Origin: Alligator mississippiensis
Lineage: Eukaryota > Chordata > Crocodylia > Alligatoridae
Length of the DNA: 64,000 nt
NCBI RefSeq assembly: GCF_030867095.1
Contig: NC_081824.1
Location: 48,518,882-48,582,881, forward strand
Direction of reading: 5' to 3'
Part shown: positions 53,797 through 64,000 of the stretch, piece by piece
Layout: the number at the start of each line of letters is the position of its first letter
Numbering within the stretch: the first letter of the stretch is position 1
Notes under the pieces: generated by a model
Database searches by the model: none
Seen by the model: only the letters and a program-made list of their open reading frames with translations
What the model was told of the DNA's origin: nothing
Program-made: the position numbers and the translations under genes

Positions 53797-53985
53797 GGGT
53801 GCATCTACGCATTCATTAGTTACTGCACCTGTATTAGAGCATTAGAGTACTGTGTATTAAGCGTCACTAAAAAACCGTGTGCTGGCTCTACTGTGCAGTA
53901 GCTTATTAGCATGGTTTTTGCCTGTCACGCTACTGCACGGTGTTATTCGGCTGCTACACATTAAGCATTTTGTGTAGATGTGCCC
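53797..53985. mobile_element. MITE (189 bp) with GGGCACATCTACAC-type ends
   Basis: Left end GGGTGCATCTACGC and right-end complement GGGCACATCTACAC match at 11 of 14. ACT lies on both sides as a 3-bp duplication. Inside are ACTGTGCAGTAGCTTATTAG and other near-palindromes around TTAGTTACTGCAC. Same family as 45827. Confidence 0.82.
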
Positions 53986-55311
53986 ACTGAGACTGTTTGT
54001 GGTTCTTTGAATGCTGAAACATGTCTGTCTTATGCAGAAATCAGAAATCTTCATGCCTTGGAAAGAAAGGCTCTAAAATGATTTAGAAGGTCTGGTTGGG
54101 GTATATTCACTAGAGTTAAATGGATTGCATGCACACAGCTTGGCAGAGGTGATAAAGCCACAAATTGTAGAAACAAGGCAAGTAGGGAACTACAGTATTT
54201 TACACTCGGGCACTGAGCAGTTCTGATGATGGAAAGGAAAGGAAACTGGTAGGCTTTGGCAGAAAAAGAATTTTCATAGCGAGGTCTCGCAATGGAGTAA
54301 TGTCATTGGAGAAATTAAAAGGCAAGGCACTATTTTTAAATGTATAAGAGAAACAGTACATTTTCCAGCACAAAACCTAGGCTAGATTTTTTTCTTTGAA
54401 CAAGACATCCGAAATAGGTACCACTATGAAAGAAAAAATCTGGAAGTGCTGTAACTTCCTTTGGTTCATATACTAGTGCCTCTTACACCTGCTTTTTTTT
54501 TCTTCTCTAAATCCTTATCTTCAGTTTCAGTTGCAGTATGCTAAAGCCAGACTATGTTCTCATTTCATAAGCTGGGAGCATTTTGTTCCTGCCTGTCTCT
54601 GGCCTGAAGGCTTCTTATCTAAAAGTTCTCCACAGCCTTGTTCAACTCTGACTTTTATCAGTACCTCCATTTTCTCATTTCACTCATTACATCCTGTCCC
54701 TTTAGCATGACTCATTGGGTTCAGGCTGCTTCATGCAGTTTACCTGGAACTCTCCCTAAAGTTCACTGCTTCCTTTTAATCTCATCTTTGACTACTGCTT
54801 TTCTTGTCCGCCTGGAATTGACAACTGTTGATTGTCTCTTTCTCTCACCTCTACTGATGACAGTTTTGAATTCCTCATTTACAAACTAGTGTGAAAAACT
54901 AGTTTGCTCATAAATCTCTGCTCTCCTGCACTAAGTGGTTTTCTGTATTCTGCCTGTATAAACCTTGTTGGTTACAAATTTTTTGATATGCAAAAGAAGA
55001 AAGAGAAGCAGTGGTGAGGAGGAATGGATTTGCATGATATCTTCATCTTTTGCAAACTTTTCAAGCAGAGCCAGGGACTTTGTTAAGATTGCTTGAATCA
55101 TCCAGAAAAAAGGATGGTGAAATAACAAATCTGGGGGGTGAATATTTAGCATCTGTAAATCTCAAATTCTGCACCACTTAATTTTAGGGAAGATTTCCTA
55201 TCTGACCAGGCAAGCTAAGGAGACCAAGGTAACTCCTTAGATACAAATGCTGCAAGCTAAAAAGATTGACTGGATAAGCTAAAATTTGGAATATAAATTG
55301 AGATACTACAG
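53986..55311. other. Intron 2, nothing recognised
   Basis: No conserved frame or clear repeat. Confidence 0.5.
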
Positions 55312-55604
55312 CAGTGATTGTTAACCAACGGGCCATGAGAACCCTAAGAGTGTTGTAGGGTGCCTTGCAATATTAGTTTTGTTAGTTGTGAAAAGCCTAC
55401 ACATTTTTCCCCAGGTTGAATCCCCGGTGATTTCGAAAGGGGATCCATATTGTCAAAAACCATTTTGCTCTGTTGTGGTCTTTTTGAGTTTTTTTGTAAC
55501 AGAAGAATTGTTTGGTTATTTTTCCATAGTCCAAAAACAAGTGAAAGCTAGGAGCTGCCATGTTTTCAGGAGAGCTTTGAGTCTAAAAAGGTTGAGAACC
55601 ACTG
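55312..55604. mobile_element. hAT-like element (293 bp)
   Basis: Left end CAGTGATTGTTAACC; right-end complement CAGTGGTTCTCAACC. Flanks TACTACAG and TACTCCAC agree at 6 of 8. It is a version of the group also seen at 3337. Confidence 0.8.
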
Positions 55605-56493
55605 TACTCCACTTTGCAAGAACTGTGCAGGGGCAGATTCAGGGGGTGTGCAGTGGTATGAACGCCACCCTCAACTTCTGCTGCTACTTCTGTCCCCAGC
55701 TGATCCAGGCACAGGGGGAGTCCCAGAGCCATGCCTGCCACACTCCAGATGTGGGCTGCAGCTGTGCAGGCTGCTGGGTTTGGCAGGGGACAGTGGTAGT
55801 AGTGTGAAAGTTACTCCTTCCAGTACCTGCTCCTGACCAATGGGACATGGGGCGGGGAAGGGAAAGGTGTGATCAAGGAGTAGGGGCTAGAAGGAGAAAC
55901 TGTGGCTGCTGCTGTCCCCAGCCAGACCTGGCTCCCCATGCAGCTACTCCCAACAGTTCTCAGCTAGAGTGGGGCAAGAGTACCCTCCCAACCACCAGGT
56001 GAGATGGGGACAGTAGCAGTGGTGTCAGCGGGTCTCCCACCCTGGGCACCTGGCCCTGCCCAGTTCCCTGGTGTTCCTGACTGACCCAGGGGCTCAAGCC
56101 CTGCCTCACCTCCATCCCCCCACGGTCTGAGGGATGGTGTATTACACCCACTTCAGTAAATAAACCAATAAATCCAGGTGATGCTACAGTTTGTTTTCTC
56201 CTTGCTAGAGGCCTATGGCCAATATCTGTTATCATTTCACTTGTATGGAGCCCATTTTTTCAACATTTCACTTCAACCTGTCAGAAAATTGAGCTGGGCA
56301 AGGCAGAGATGAAGTAGAACCTTTTTTTTTCACCTCTTTCCCCTCATAAAAATATCTGTGGTGTTACCCCAGTTTAGGGGGGTTAGATTTGGCTAAAGTG
56401 AGCTAAATAGACTACACTGTGTCTATTAAAGCAGGGAATGTATTAACAGGGCTGGCATGGCATCTAGATAGCCAAACTCACAGTTACCTGAAT
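55605..56493. other. Repeat-like GC-rich segment then unique sequence
   Basis: 55625-55960 has GGGGCAGATTCAGGGGGTG wording suggestive of a dispersed element, but no ends were resolved. No gene is seen. Confidence 0.4.
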
Positions 56494-56784
56494 CAGGGCT
56501 GTCTAGCTCTGGTGGCCTGTATCTGCCCCAGAAGGAGTAAACATGTGGCCACGGGCCCCAATCTGGTTGCTGCTCCCCCCATTTCTTGTACTGCTGTGGC
56601 ACTTAGGATATCCAGGCTCTCCCTGCTTCTGCTTCCTGACTCTGCTCCTAGAGACAGGACAGTGGGCAGATACTGAGTGAGTGGCAAGGGGTGGCTGGGT
56701 AGCCAGAGGGAAGCCTGGGATTGTGCAGTGTGCCTGCGGTCCATGCAGTGTGGCCCCCCTCTGTCCAAAGGTTGTGCAGCCCTG
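56494..56784. mobile_element. hAT-like element (291 bp)
   Basis: Left end CAGGGCTGTCTAGC; right-end complement CAGGGCTGCACAACC. Flanks ACCTGAAT and ACATGAGT agree at 6 of 8. Confidence 0.78.
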
Positions 56785-57185
56785 ACATGAGTCGACCAAC
56801 AATTCCTTCAGTCAGATAGGTGGCCTAACCTTTGGTGATTGGGGGGGACATTGACTCTCTTACAGATGCAACCATCATTATAGAGTTGCTGCTTTTCAAG
56901 ACTCACTCCCATCCAGCACACACAACCTTGCAGCCCTGGTTTGTAGATGTGTTTTAGTAGTCGGATGCAATGTGTATATCTGGTCGATTTTTTTTTTTCT
57001 TTCTCTATCCAGAGATCCAGATTACTCTGTTCAGAAACCTGTTGTTCTTGTTCTTGTTTACTAGTTCTCCAGTCTGTCATCTGCAAATGTCCCCCTTTGG
57101 TGATCCACTGTGAACGGCTACACTGAAATATTTCAGTGTAAACAACAATCTTTTGAGATTTGTCATAGAACCAGTTTAAAATCGG

Positions 57186-57225
<40 letters not shown>

Positions 57226-58559
57226 ATTATTTATAAATAAATAAATAAAACTTTAAAAATCAAAATATGTAGTAAATCAGATATCTTGAAATCCTTGTAT
57301 ACCATGTCAAAAGTTTTCTTCTTTTAACAAGATGTGTAATCCTATTGAAAAAGACAACCCACTTCCCATGAAGCAGTGCTGACTGGAATTCACTTTTCAG
57401 CCTGTAATTAGGTCTTTTTACTGTTTGACCCAAGGTCATGTCAGGCAAATGAATCATTAGGTTACTTTTTTTTTGTTTTTAAATAATAACACTGGAGCAA
57501 CATTTGCAATCCTTCAGTTCTTAGAACTTCTCCTGTTTCCCAAGACCTGTTAAATACTAACATAAATGGTTCAGAAAGCTCGTTAGCTAGTTCCTTTTCA
57601 GGGCTCTGTTGTAAGGAATCTGTGCCTGTTCACGTGAAAATGTTTGATGTTAGCAGATAGTAAACATCCTGTTCTGCCAATATCACTATAAAAATTAGAT
57701 ACATTCTTCAGCTTTGTTCCAAATAAATAGAAATAATAGTTATTTAGCATTTTTGTCCTTCTATGCTGTTCTGCTTCAGATTTGGACTTTAAGGTACAGC
57801 AAGGTAGTTAGTCAGGCAGAACACAGGGTAGACCTGTGCCTTGCAGGTAAACTAAATCAAAGATATATACTTGTGAAAGCATATGCATCTCTGATTTAGT
57901 TAGTCTGTAAGGTGTATATTCACCCTGCCTTCTGCTTGGAAGTAGACCAGACTACTGTAACCTTCAAAGGTTCAAAACCCTGTCCTTCATCCTCTGTTCC
58001 AAAGAGGAAGGCAAATTTCCTTATTTGGAAGTGAACAGAAATGGCAGACTGGGACTCAGCTCTGAGAAATGTAAGTGAGGGAGTAGTCACAAAAGGCTCA
58101 GCTCTTTAAAGGTATTTTAGGTGTTGCTGCACTCCAGTGTTGCAAGGCCTGATTTAATATTTCAATGTGAGTTGGGTGCTTTGCCACTTTTGCAAATAAA
58201 AATTTGGCTTGGGGTATGTTTATACTGCCTCCATGCCATGCCCAGGTATGCTGCAGTAAAGTATGCCTCACCCACTTGGTACACATATGCATGAGCAAAT
58301 GAGGGAATGTAACCATTCACCTTAGACCAATTCTGAGCATGGGACAATAAGTATAGAGTCCAAGTGCTGCTCTTGGGGACATATACTCAGCCTGGCTCTA
58401 GGGCAGCTACATTACCTCGTTTTTTGGAAGATGGCACACGGTGAGTGGGGGCAAGTGTACATGACATGCTTCCTGATGGCTCTCTTGCATGAAACACAAA
58501 GGTAATAAAGTCATGTCCTTAAGTGACAAAAGGGTCTGATCATCACAATTTTTAGCAGA
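56785..58559. other. Intron 2 with a GT microsatellite
   Basis: Contains (GT)17 and a short AAAT run at 57233-57250. No gene is seen. Confidence 0.55.
57189..57222. repeat. (GT)17 microsatellite
   Basis: Thirty-four uninterrupted bases of alternating G and T. Confidence 0.97.
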
Positions 58560-59147
58560 TGTCATGGGTACAACTTTGATGGTGGGGTCCGGGTTCAGAA
58601 GCTGAGGGTGAACAATACCCTCAGTCTAAAAGCCAAAGTCAAGGGTTACAATACTGGGTGTCCGTCCAAGTCTGCTGTATCGCACTGAGGGTCAAGTGGG
58701 TCTTTGGACAATGCCAAGCCAGAGGTCAGGTGCCAGGGAATCTAGTACTCAAAAAAGGGTAAGCTGGAGCAAGGTACTGGGGTCCATGGTAGGAACAAGG
58801 TTGGAGACAGGGCATGAGGGTCCAAGCAGAAGCAAGATAGGGACAAGGCAATGAGTCAGGAACTCCCAAGACAGGAACAAGAGCACAGGAGTCAGGCAAG
58901 GAGATCCACAACAGGGATACTGGGAACTTTTTTGGAGGGAGCAGGCACTGCAGGAAGTGAGAGGGTTTTATAGCCTTACCACCAAGGGCTTGTGGCCCCC
59001 ATTGGTCCACCCAGGTCATCTGGTCCCCTGTTAGGAACTTAATGGGAAGGCCAAGGCTGAGCTAGAGCAGATGCATGGCAAGTCTCCTAGTAGTGCTGCA
59101 GCCTGCAGGTGCCATGGATCAAGGTTGGAGCCCTAGGGGCCCTCACA
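58560..59147 (-). mobile_element. Probable solo LTR (588 bp), minus orientation
   Basis: Runs TGTCATGGG...CCTCACA, so it has TG...CA ends with TGT/ACA inverted termini. On the minus strand a CCAAT box (in GGACCAATGGGG, near 59000) precedes a TATAAAA box (58966-58972) by about 30 bp, the layout of an LTR U3 promoter. No matching target duplication is visible (GCAGA versus ATGGA), so it is old or its ends have drifted. No internal viral genes are present. The class (Gypsy-like or retroviral) is unresolved. Confidence 0.68.
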
Positions 59148-59209
59148 ATGGAACACCTATAAATATCTTTCAAAGTCTAGCAGAGCTGTCAAAAACTTCA
59201 TTTAGCTAG

Positions 59210-59640
59210 GCCAGACATGCTCTCAACATTTTCTCCCTGTGGGCCAGATGAGTGTTGTTGGGCCAGTCCCCGGACCAGATTGGGGCCCCGGGCTAGGTGC
59301 CATCCCCTCCTGCTAGGATTGGGCCCTGGGGGCCCAGCACTGCCGCCTCCTGTCTCTGCGCCGGGATCAGGCCCCAGGGGTACTACCTTCTCCTAGCACC
59401 CCACACTGGGATTGGGCCTTGGGGCCTGATGCTATCCTTGCCTGGCCCTGCATGCTAGGATCGGGTACCTGATCCGCTGAACAGGGCCCAGAGCAACCCA
59501 TTGGTCTGGAAATTTGGCATTGGGGGGGTGGTGCCACTGCTCCCCTGCTACCAAATTTCTAGACCTGAGGGCAGCCCTATGGGCTGAATGACACTGTGCT
59601 TCAGGTTGAATTTTGTCCATGGGCCAGGGGTGGAGCACCT
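59210..59640. repeat. Dispersed repeat containing a short minisatellite
   Basis: From about 59265 to 59465 a unit of about 46-60 bp recurs, each starting GGGATTGGGCC(C/T)TGGGG or GGGATCAGGCCCCAGGGG. The flanking GGGCCAGATGAG and CATGGGCCAGGGGTGG resemble hAT-type repeat wording. Confidence 0.6.
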
Positions 59641-60931
59641 TCTGGAGCTCTCCAGAAGGCGTAGGATAAATCTTGCTGCCAATTATGTCAAATAAGCTAA
59701 ACAAAATATTGTGCTAGATGGATGAGAGTGGTACCTGTCAAATTATTTTCTTCTCTGTCCTTCTTCCCTCCCCCTTCACAGAGAAAGATGATGGATTGGG
59801 TCAGTTTCTAATCAGGAATAAATTAATTCAGTTCAGTGGGTAAGTGCATTTGTATGCTGAAGTAATGTGGCCCTTAGTCTGGAAATCTGTGATAATCCAA
59901 AATAGGAGTCTCTCATATAACTGTCTGGAATGCAACTGCTAGCACCTTCACCAACAACTTCCATCTGCAAAACAAGTTAGGTATTAAAAATTATTGTGGA
60001 ATATTTCACAGACTCTCAAAATGCAGCTGCTGGGTAGGCAAACCAAGTAATTAATTTGTCACTTTAAGTGTTTTGGAGACACTCATGAAGTACAAGCTCT
60101 ACATAATACATTTCATTCTGTTTACAACTGAGAAGCTTAATTTTGATTAGCTTCCAGAATAAGATTGTTTTCACTCTAAGTTAAATACATACTTGGAAAA
60201 ATTAAAGGAGCTTAGTGATAAAGTATTCACAAGAAAAAAACTGAATAGTGCTAAACCAAATGTGAAAACTACGTGGAGGTTTTCTGAAGCAAGCAGTCCT
60301 TGAATTGGACAAGACAGATCATTCCTCTGGGTTTCAAACCTTTCACATAAATCATTTGTATGTTAAGTAGGGCAGGCTTGCTAGATTATTGGCTACAAGT
60401 AAATTCCTACTTAAACTAGGACAATAAATATCCAAAGAGCAACCTTGCCTGGAAAAGGTATATCCTCTTAACATGCATGACTGCCAAGCTTTATTTTTAT
60501 CCACTTGTGCTGGCATAACTTTCACTAGCTGTCAGCGCAGTTGCATTGTCATACGTCATAGAGCTTAGGCTTGCTTTATAGTCTTATTATTTAGCAGTGC
60601 TTGCACAAGCCTGTATGCCAGAACATCTGGGACAGCATGTGTAAAAATGTAGATCATCAATGTGCAGTATTAGAAAAATCCTGTATCTTTGTCAGATTTG
60701 AGTGTGTTTCCTAGCAGTAGTGAGGAAACTCCTACTTGGCTGCCTTTTAGTATTGGCCCAGATGTACTATTTAGAGTCCGCAGTGAAACCAAGTAGTAAA
60801 TGATGAAAGAAGCTGCATAATCCATCGAAATCCAAGAGTTACAGGAGGACTTCTTTATTTATAACAGTGGGTATGCCATTGTTTCCATTCTTTCCTCTAC
60901 AAAAATAACACTCCAGGATAATTCTTGATAT
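59641..60931. other. Intron 2, nothing recognised
   Basis: AT-rich with no conserved frame. Confidence 0.5.
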
Positions 60932-61020
60932 GTAGGATCATAGAATCATGAAGAAGTAGGGCTGGAAGAGATCGCCATAGGTCATCTAGTCCAGCTGTCT
61001 GCCTGAGGCAGGGTGGGGAA
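60932..61020 (-). mobile_element. CR1 3' tail fragment
   Basis: Complement of a CR1 end: ATCATAGAATCATGAAG, GGGCTGGAAGAGATCGCC, GTCATCTAGTCCAGC. Confidence 0.85.
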
Positions 61021-61881
61021 CAACATTTCATCTTGGCCTGTATTTCATACCTAATCTTTAACAATTTAAGTAAAAGAAGTGCAAAAATATTGAAAAGATC
61101 TGCTTTAAAATGAACTCTTGGGCTAAATATTGCAGTTCATTTGATCCTTTCCTGAAGTTGTCTTTAATTAAAAAGGCAACCTTAACTCTGACCTTTGACC
61201 AACTTTTACAAGTTACTTTTCATATTATCATAAAATTAATATATAACTTCCTTTGTCTTTGCCCCACACAGAAGAGTTGGGAACAAAGGCACTTTATGAA
61301 CTGATTTAAAACAAAAAAAAAAGGCCCAAACAAAAAGCATTCCAACCATCTAACATCCAGAAATGTTCCCCAGATAAATGTCTGGAAAGGAATGGAAAGC
61401 AGTGAAGATGAGGCAGGAGGCTAATGTTGTACTGTTTATAGCAAGTTACTGTGCCTTACTGCCATGCAATTTGGGAACTATAGCTGGCATTGTGTGTCTG
61501 AGAGAGTGACTGTAAGTGCTTATGTGGGGTTTTTACAGTTGTCTTGTACTCTATTTAGGCTTGGTCTCTGGATGCCATTTACATGGAAGGTGCTAATAGA
61601 ATAAAATTGTGTCAGTGATAAGCCATCATTAGTCCTTGCACCATGATTTTTTTGTTTTTTTTTTTTGTTTGGCTCCTTATTTAATTCCTGGTGGGGGGAA
61701 GTAGGTGGAGGAGATGAGGTTTGCATCTGCTTTGTGCATTGGCACAATACACAAAGGGTTAGTATCCCTTGTGCGTCATTTATTTTCTTGTTAGGTTGGT
61801 TAGGATGCCCTCTGATGGGGAAAAGCTTGCACATAAAATAAGGTCGCTGCCTCTGCAATCTCTGCTTTAATGTAATGCCTC
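61021..61881. other. Intron 2, nothing recognised
   Basis: AT-rich with poly-A and poly-T tracts (61310, 61648). Confidence 0.5.
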
Positions 61882-62085
61882 AATTCATTCTGAAGTGACA
61901 CAGGCAGCTGAATGCATCTGCTTAGTATAGTAAGGGGAACAGAAGAGTGTCTGACTTACTCAAGCTCACTCTTTAACAGGGTAATTCATTCTGAAGCGAC
62001 ACAGGCAGCTGGATGCCTCTGCTTAGTACTGAAAAGGTATCAGAAGAATATATTACTTCCACAAGCTCACTTTTTAAGCAGGGTC
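61882..62085. repeat. Diverged 101-bp tandem duplication
   Basis: AATTCATTCTGAAG opens both copies (61882 and 61983), and both share GACACAGGCAGCTG, ATCTGCTTAGTA-type and CAAGCTCACT words in order, with many substitutions. Confidence 0.88.
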
Positions 62086-62384
62086 CATAATAGTTATATC
62101 AAACACAACTAGATAAAGCTCCTAAATGAAATAGCAGTATTTTTTATCCATTTTTCTAGCCCAAGTATCTCAGTTCTGATAACGAGTAATGAATCCCTGT
62201 TGTTCAGCAGATTTACCACGTAGGATTAATGTGGTAGGAATTTTTAGACCTTCCTACTTTTGAAAATCAGGCCATTATGTTAAGGTTTCTAAATAGAGAA
62301 AACTTAAGATCCTAAATTTCTGCAATGTCTTAATGCTGTTTGAAAGATGGACACAGTGGATGCCTCCTCACGAAACTATTAGGG

Positions 62385-62442
62385 ATTGTGAACATGTTGG
62401 AGGATATAAGTGCAATTCAGAAAGATTGTGATAGATTGGAAA
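62385..62442 (+). mobile_element. CR1, 5' piece split by LTR
   Basis: GTTGGAGGATATAAGTGCAA through GATAGATTGGAAA is CR1 RT-region sequence. It stops at the LTR start (62443) and continues at 63304. Confidence 0.8.
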
Positions 62443-63298
62443 TGTGCTGGCCGGGCCCTGTTCCCGCCGCCACGCGTGGGTCGGGAGGGGCGATTCGTGG
62501 TCCATCTTCCGCGCACGTGGGCTGTGGCCGGCAGCCAGGGCACGCAGGGTCGGAGAGAGCCGGCGGCGAGCTAGAGTTAGTCACAAACATGTAGTGGTTG
62601 ATTGAAAAGATTGTTTACTTACACCCAGAGATGGTATTGGTGTAGGCTGGACAGGTTTCCAGGCACAGCTCCCGCTTAGATCCTCTCTAGAGGACCACAA
62701 CAAATTTGATTGCTCCCACGGAGTTGTTTAGGTTCTGCGGGTCCGGTTCGGTTGGGTTCGAAGGGCTCCGCGGGTTCTAAGTTTACAGGAAAGGGATACG
62801 TCTGGGATTGCGATTGGCGACGGGGAGAGGCTAGAGGTGAAAGCTCCGTAGGTTCGGTTATCAAGCCTCTATTGCCTGCTTAGGGGAGGCGCGTTGGGTC
62901 CACGAGGGTCTGCAGCGCTTGGAGATCTTCACACAGAGTCTCTCTCTCTCTTCCTCCCTCCTCCTTTCTCTCCGACTTGGGCGGAAACTACCCAAGCCTT
63001 TTGTACGGCTAGCAAGCCAATAGCTAGCCGCCACGTGTGCCTACATTTGGAACTGGCCAATAATGTGGCGCGAATCCAAATACAAATGGCGGGAACTCCT
63101 TTGCAACGTGCATCACTAGTATGCAAAAGAAATGCACCCTGCAAAGAAGCTGTAATTTGGCGGGAAATCCCCCGTTGCACCAGAGTTCTCTCTCGCAGCA
63201 GAGAACTCTATCGTGCAAAGAAAGCTACAATCGGCGGGAAAATAATTTAGCAGTGCCGAAGCACACACAAACAAAAACCACAACTTTGGGTTATGACA
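62443..63298 (-). mobile_element. Solo LTR (856 bp) with perfect 5-bp TSD, inserted in CR1
   Basis: Begins TGTGCTGG and ends TTATGACA, with GGAAA on both sides (62438-62442 and 63299-63303). The flanking CR1 reads on across it. CpG-rich and unlike its surroundings. On the minus strand an ATTGG-type CCAAT box is followed by TACAAAAGG as a degenerate TATA box (near 63000), then later CAATAGAGG, a possible decayed poly(A) signal (near 62870). That order supports minus orientation. No gag, pol or env is present, so it is a recombined solo LTR of an endogenous retrovirus or related LTR element. Confidence 0.9.
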
Positions 63299-63303
63299 GG
63301 AAA

Positions 63304-64000
63304 GTTGGGCTAGAACTAACAGGATGAAGTCAAATGTAGACAAATGCAAGGTGCATTTGTATTATGACTCCTCGGGAGTAATAATAAAAAACACAAATAC
63401 AAAATAGGGACACCTGGGTGGGTGGCACTGGCAGCTTTATGGAAAAAGACTTGGGAATTTTGGTAGACCACGAACTTAATGCAAGTCTGCAGTGTGATGC
63501 AGCTGCACAGCTGCACAAAAGGCAAATACAGTTTTGGGTTGCATCAATAGAAGTATTAGGTGCAAGATGTAGTAGGTAATGGTGCCTCTCTACTCAGTGC
63601 TGGTTAGGCCTCATCTGGAGCACTGTGCAGTTCTGGGCTCCACATTTTAAAAAGGATAGGGAGCAGTTAGAGTGCAAAAGTGGGAAACAAAAATGATCAA
63701 GGGCTTGGAGAGCAAGTTGTATGAGGAGAGGCTGAAGGAGCTAGGCATGCTTAGCTTGTGGAAAAGGTACTCAAGAGGAGACATGATAGTGGTCTTTTAA
63801 ATACTTGAAGGGCTACCATAAAGAAGAGGGAAAGCACCTGTTCTGTCTTGCTGCAGAGAAGAGGATGCAGACCAGTGGCTTGAAGTTGCAGCAAAGTAAA
63901 TTTAGTTTGGATATCCCGAACAAAACTTCTTCACTGTGAGACTAATGAGACGACGGAATAGACTGCTTAGGAAAGTTGTGAGTTGTCCATCACTGGAGGT
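63304..64000 (+). mobile_element. CR1, 3' piece (continues past window)
   Basis: Sense CR1 after the LTR: TTGGGCTAGAACTAACAGG, then DKCKV-type, ILVDHELN-type and RPHLEHCAVLGSTF-type reading across frameshifts, running towards the 3' end. The window ends inside it. Confidence 0.88.

Noticed and set aside
62443..63298. Possible coding or CpG-island promoter of another gene
   Set aside because: TG...CA ends and an exact 5-bp duplication inside a CR1 show it is a solo LTR.

Overview
This window is vertebrate chromosomal DNA with one protein-coding gene in view. Its repeats point to a sauropsid, most likely a crocodilian and possibly a turtle. CR1-type LINE fragments occur about a dozen times in both orientations. 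Short DNA transposons with hAT-like ends and 8-bp target duplications are common. I see no Alu, B1 or L1-like elements. The naming of the clade is inference from repeat style, not from a diagnostic gene.

The gene is the 5' end of a LAP-family leucine-rich-repeat scaffold protein on the + strand. Exon 1 lies in a strong CpG island (CDS 16909-17067, 53 codons). Exon 2 lies about 26 kb downstream (43066-43183). Both have good splice junctions that join in frame. The protein matches LRRC1 (LANO) best and its paralogue SCRIB second. Exon 3 is not found, so intron 2 runs past the right edge.

Layout: 1-16450 is gene-free upstream sequence with hAT-like elements, CR1 remnants, a hairpin element and a small palindrome at 13988-14019. 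16450-17270 is the CpG-island promoter and exon 1. 17068-43065 is intron 1, which holds a minisatellite beside the donor site, several hAT elements, an RT-bearing CR1 (29.4-30.9 kb), a GC-rich fold-back region (31.2-32.2 kb) and a 5.7-kb antisense block in which a nearly complete CR1 has inserted into an older CR1. 43184-64000 is part of intron 2, with a 1.1-kb and a 189-bp member of one MITE family, a CR1, a Tc1/mariner-like MITE, two hAT MITEs and two solo LTRs, one of which splits a CR1 and has a perfect 5-bp target duplication.

I found no tRNA, rRNA, CRISPR array or operon, and no undescribed multi-gene system. The most notable items are structural: nested insertions with datable order, long fold-back sequences in intron 1, and an in-frame upstream ATG in the CpG island.
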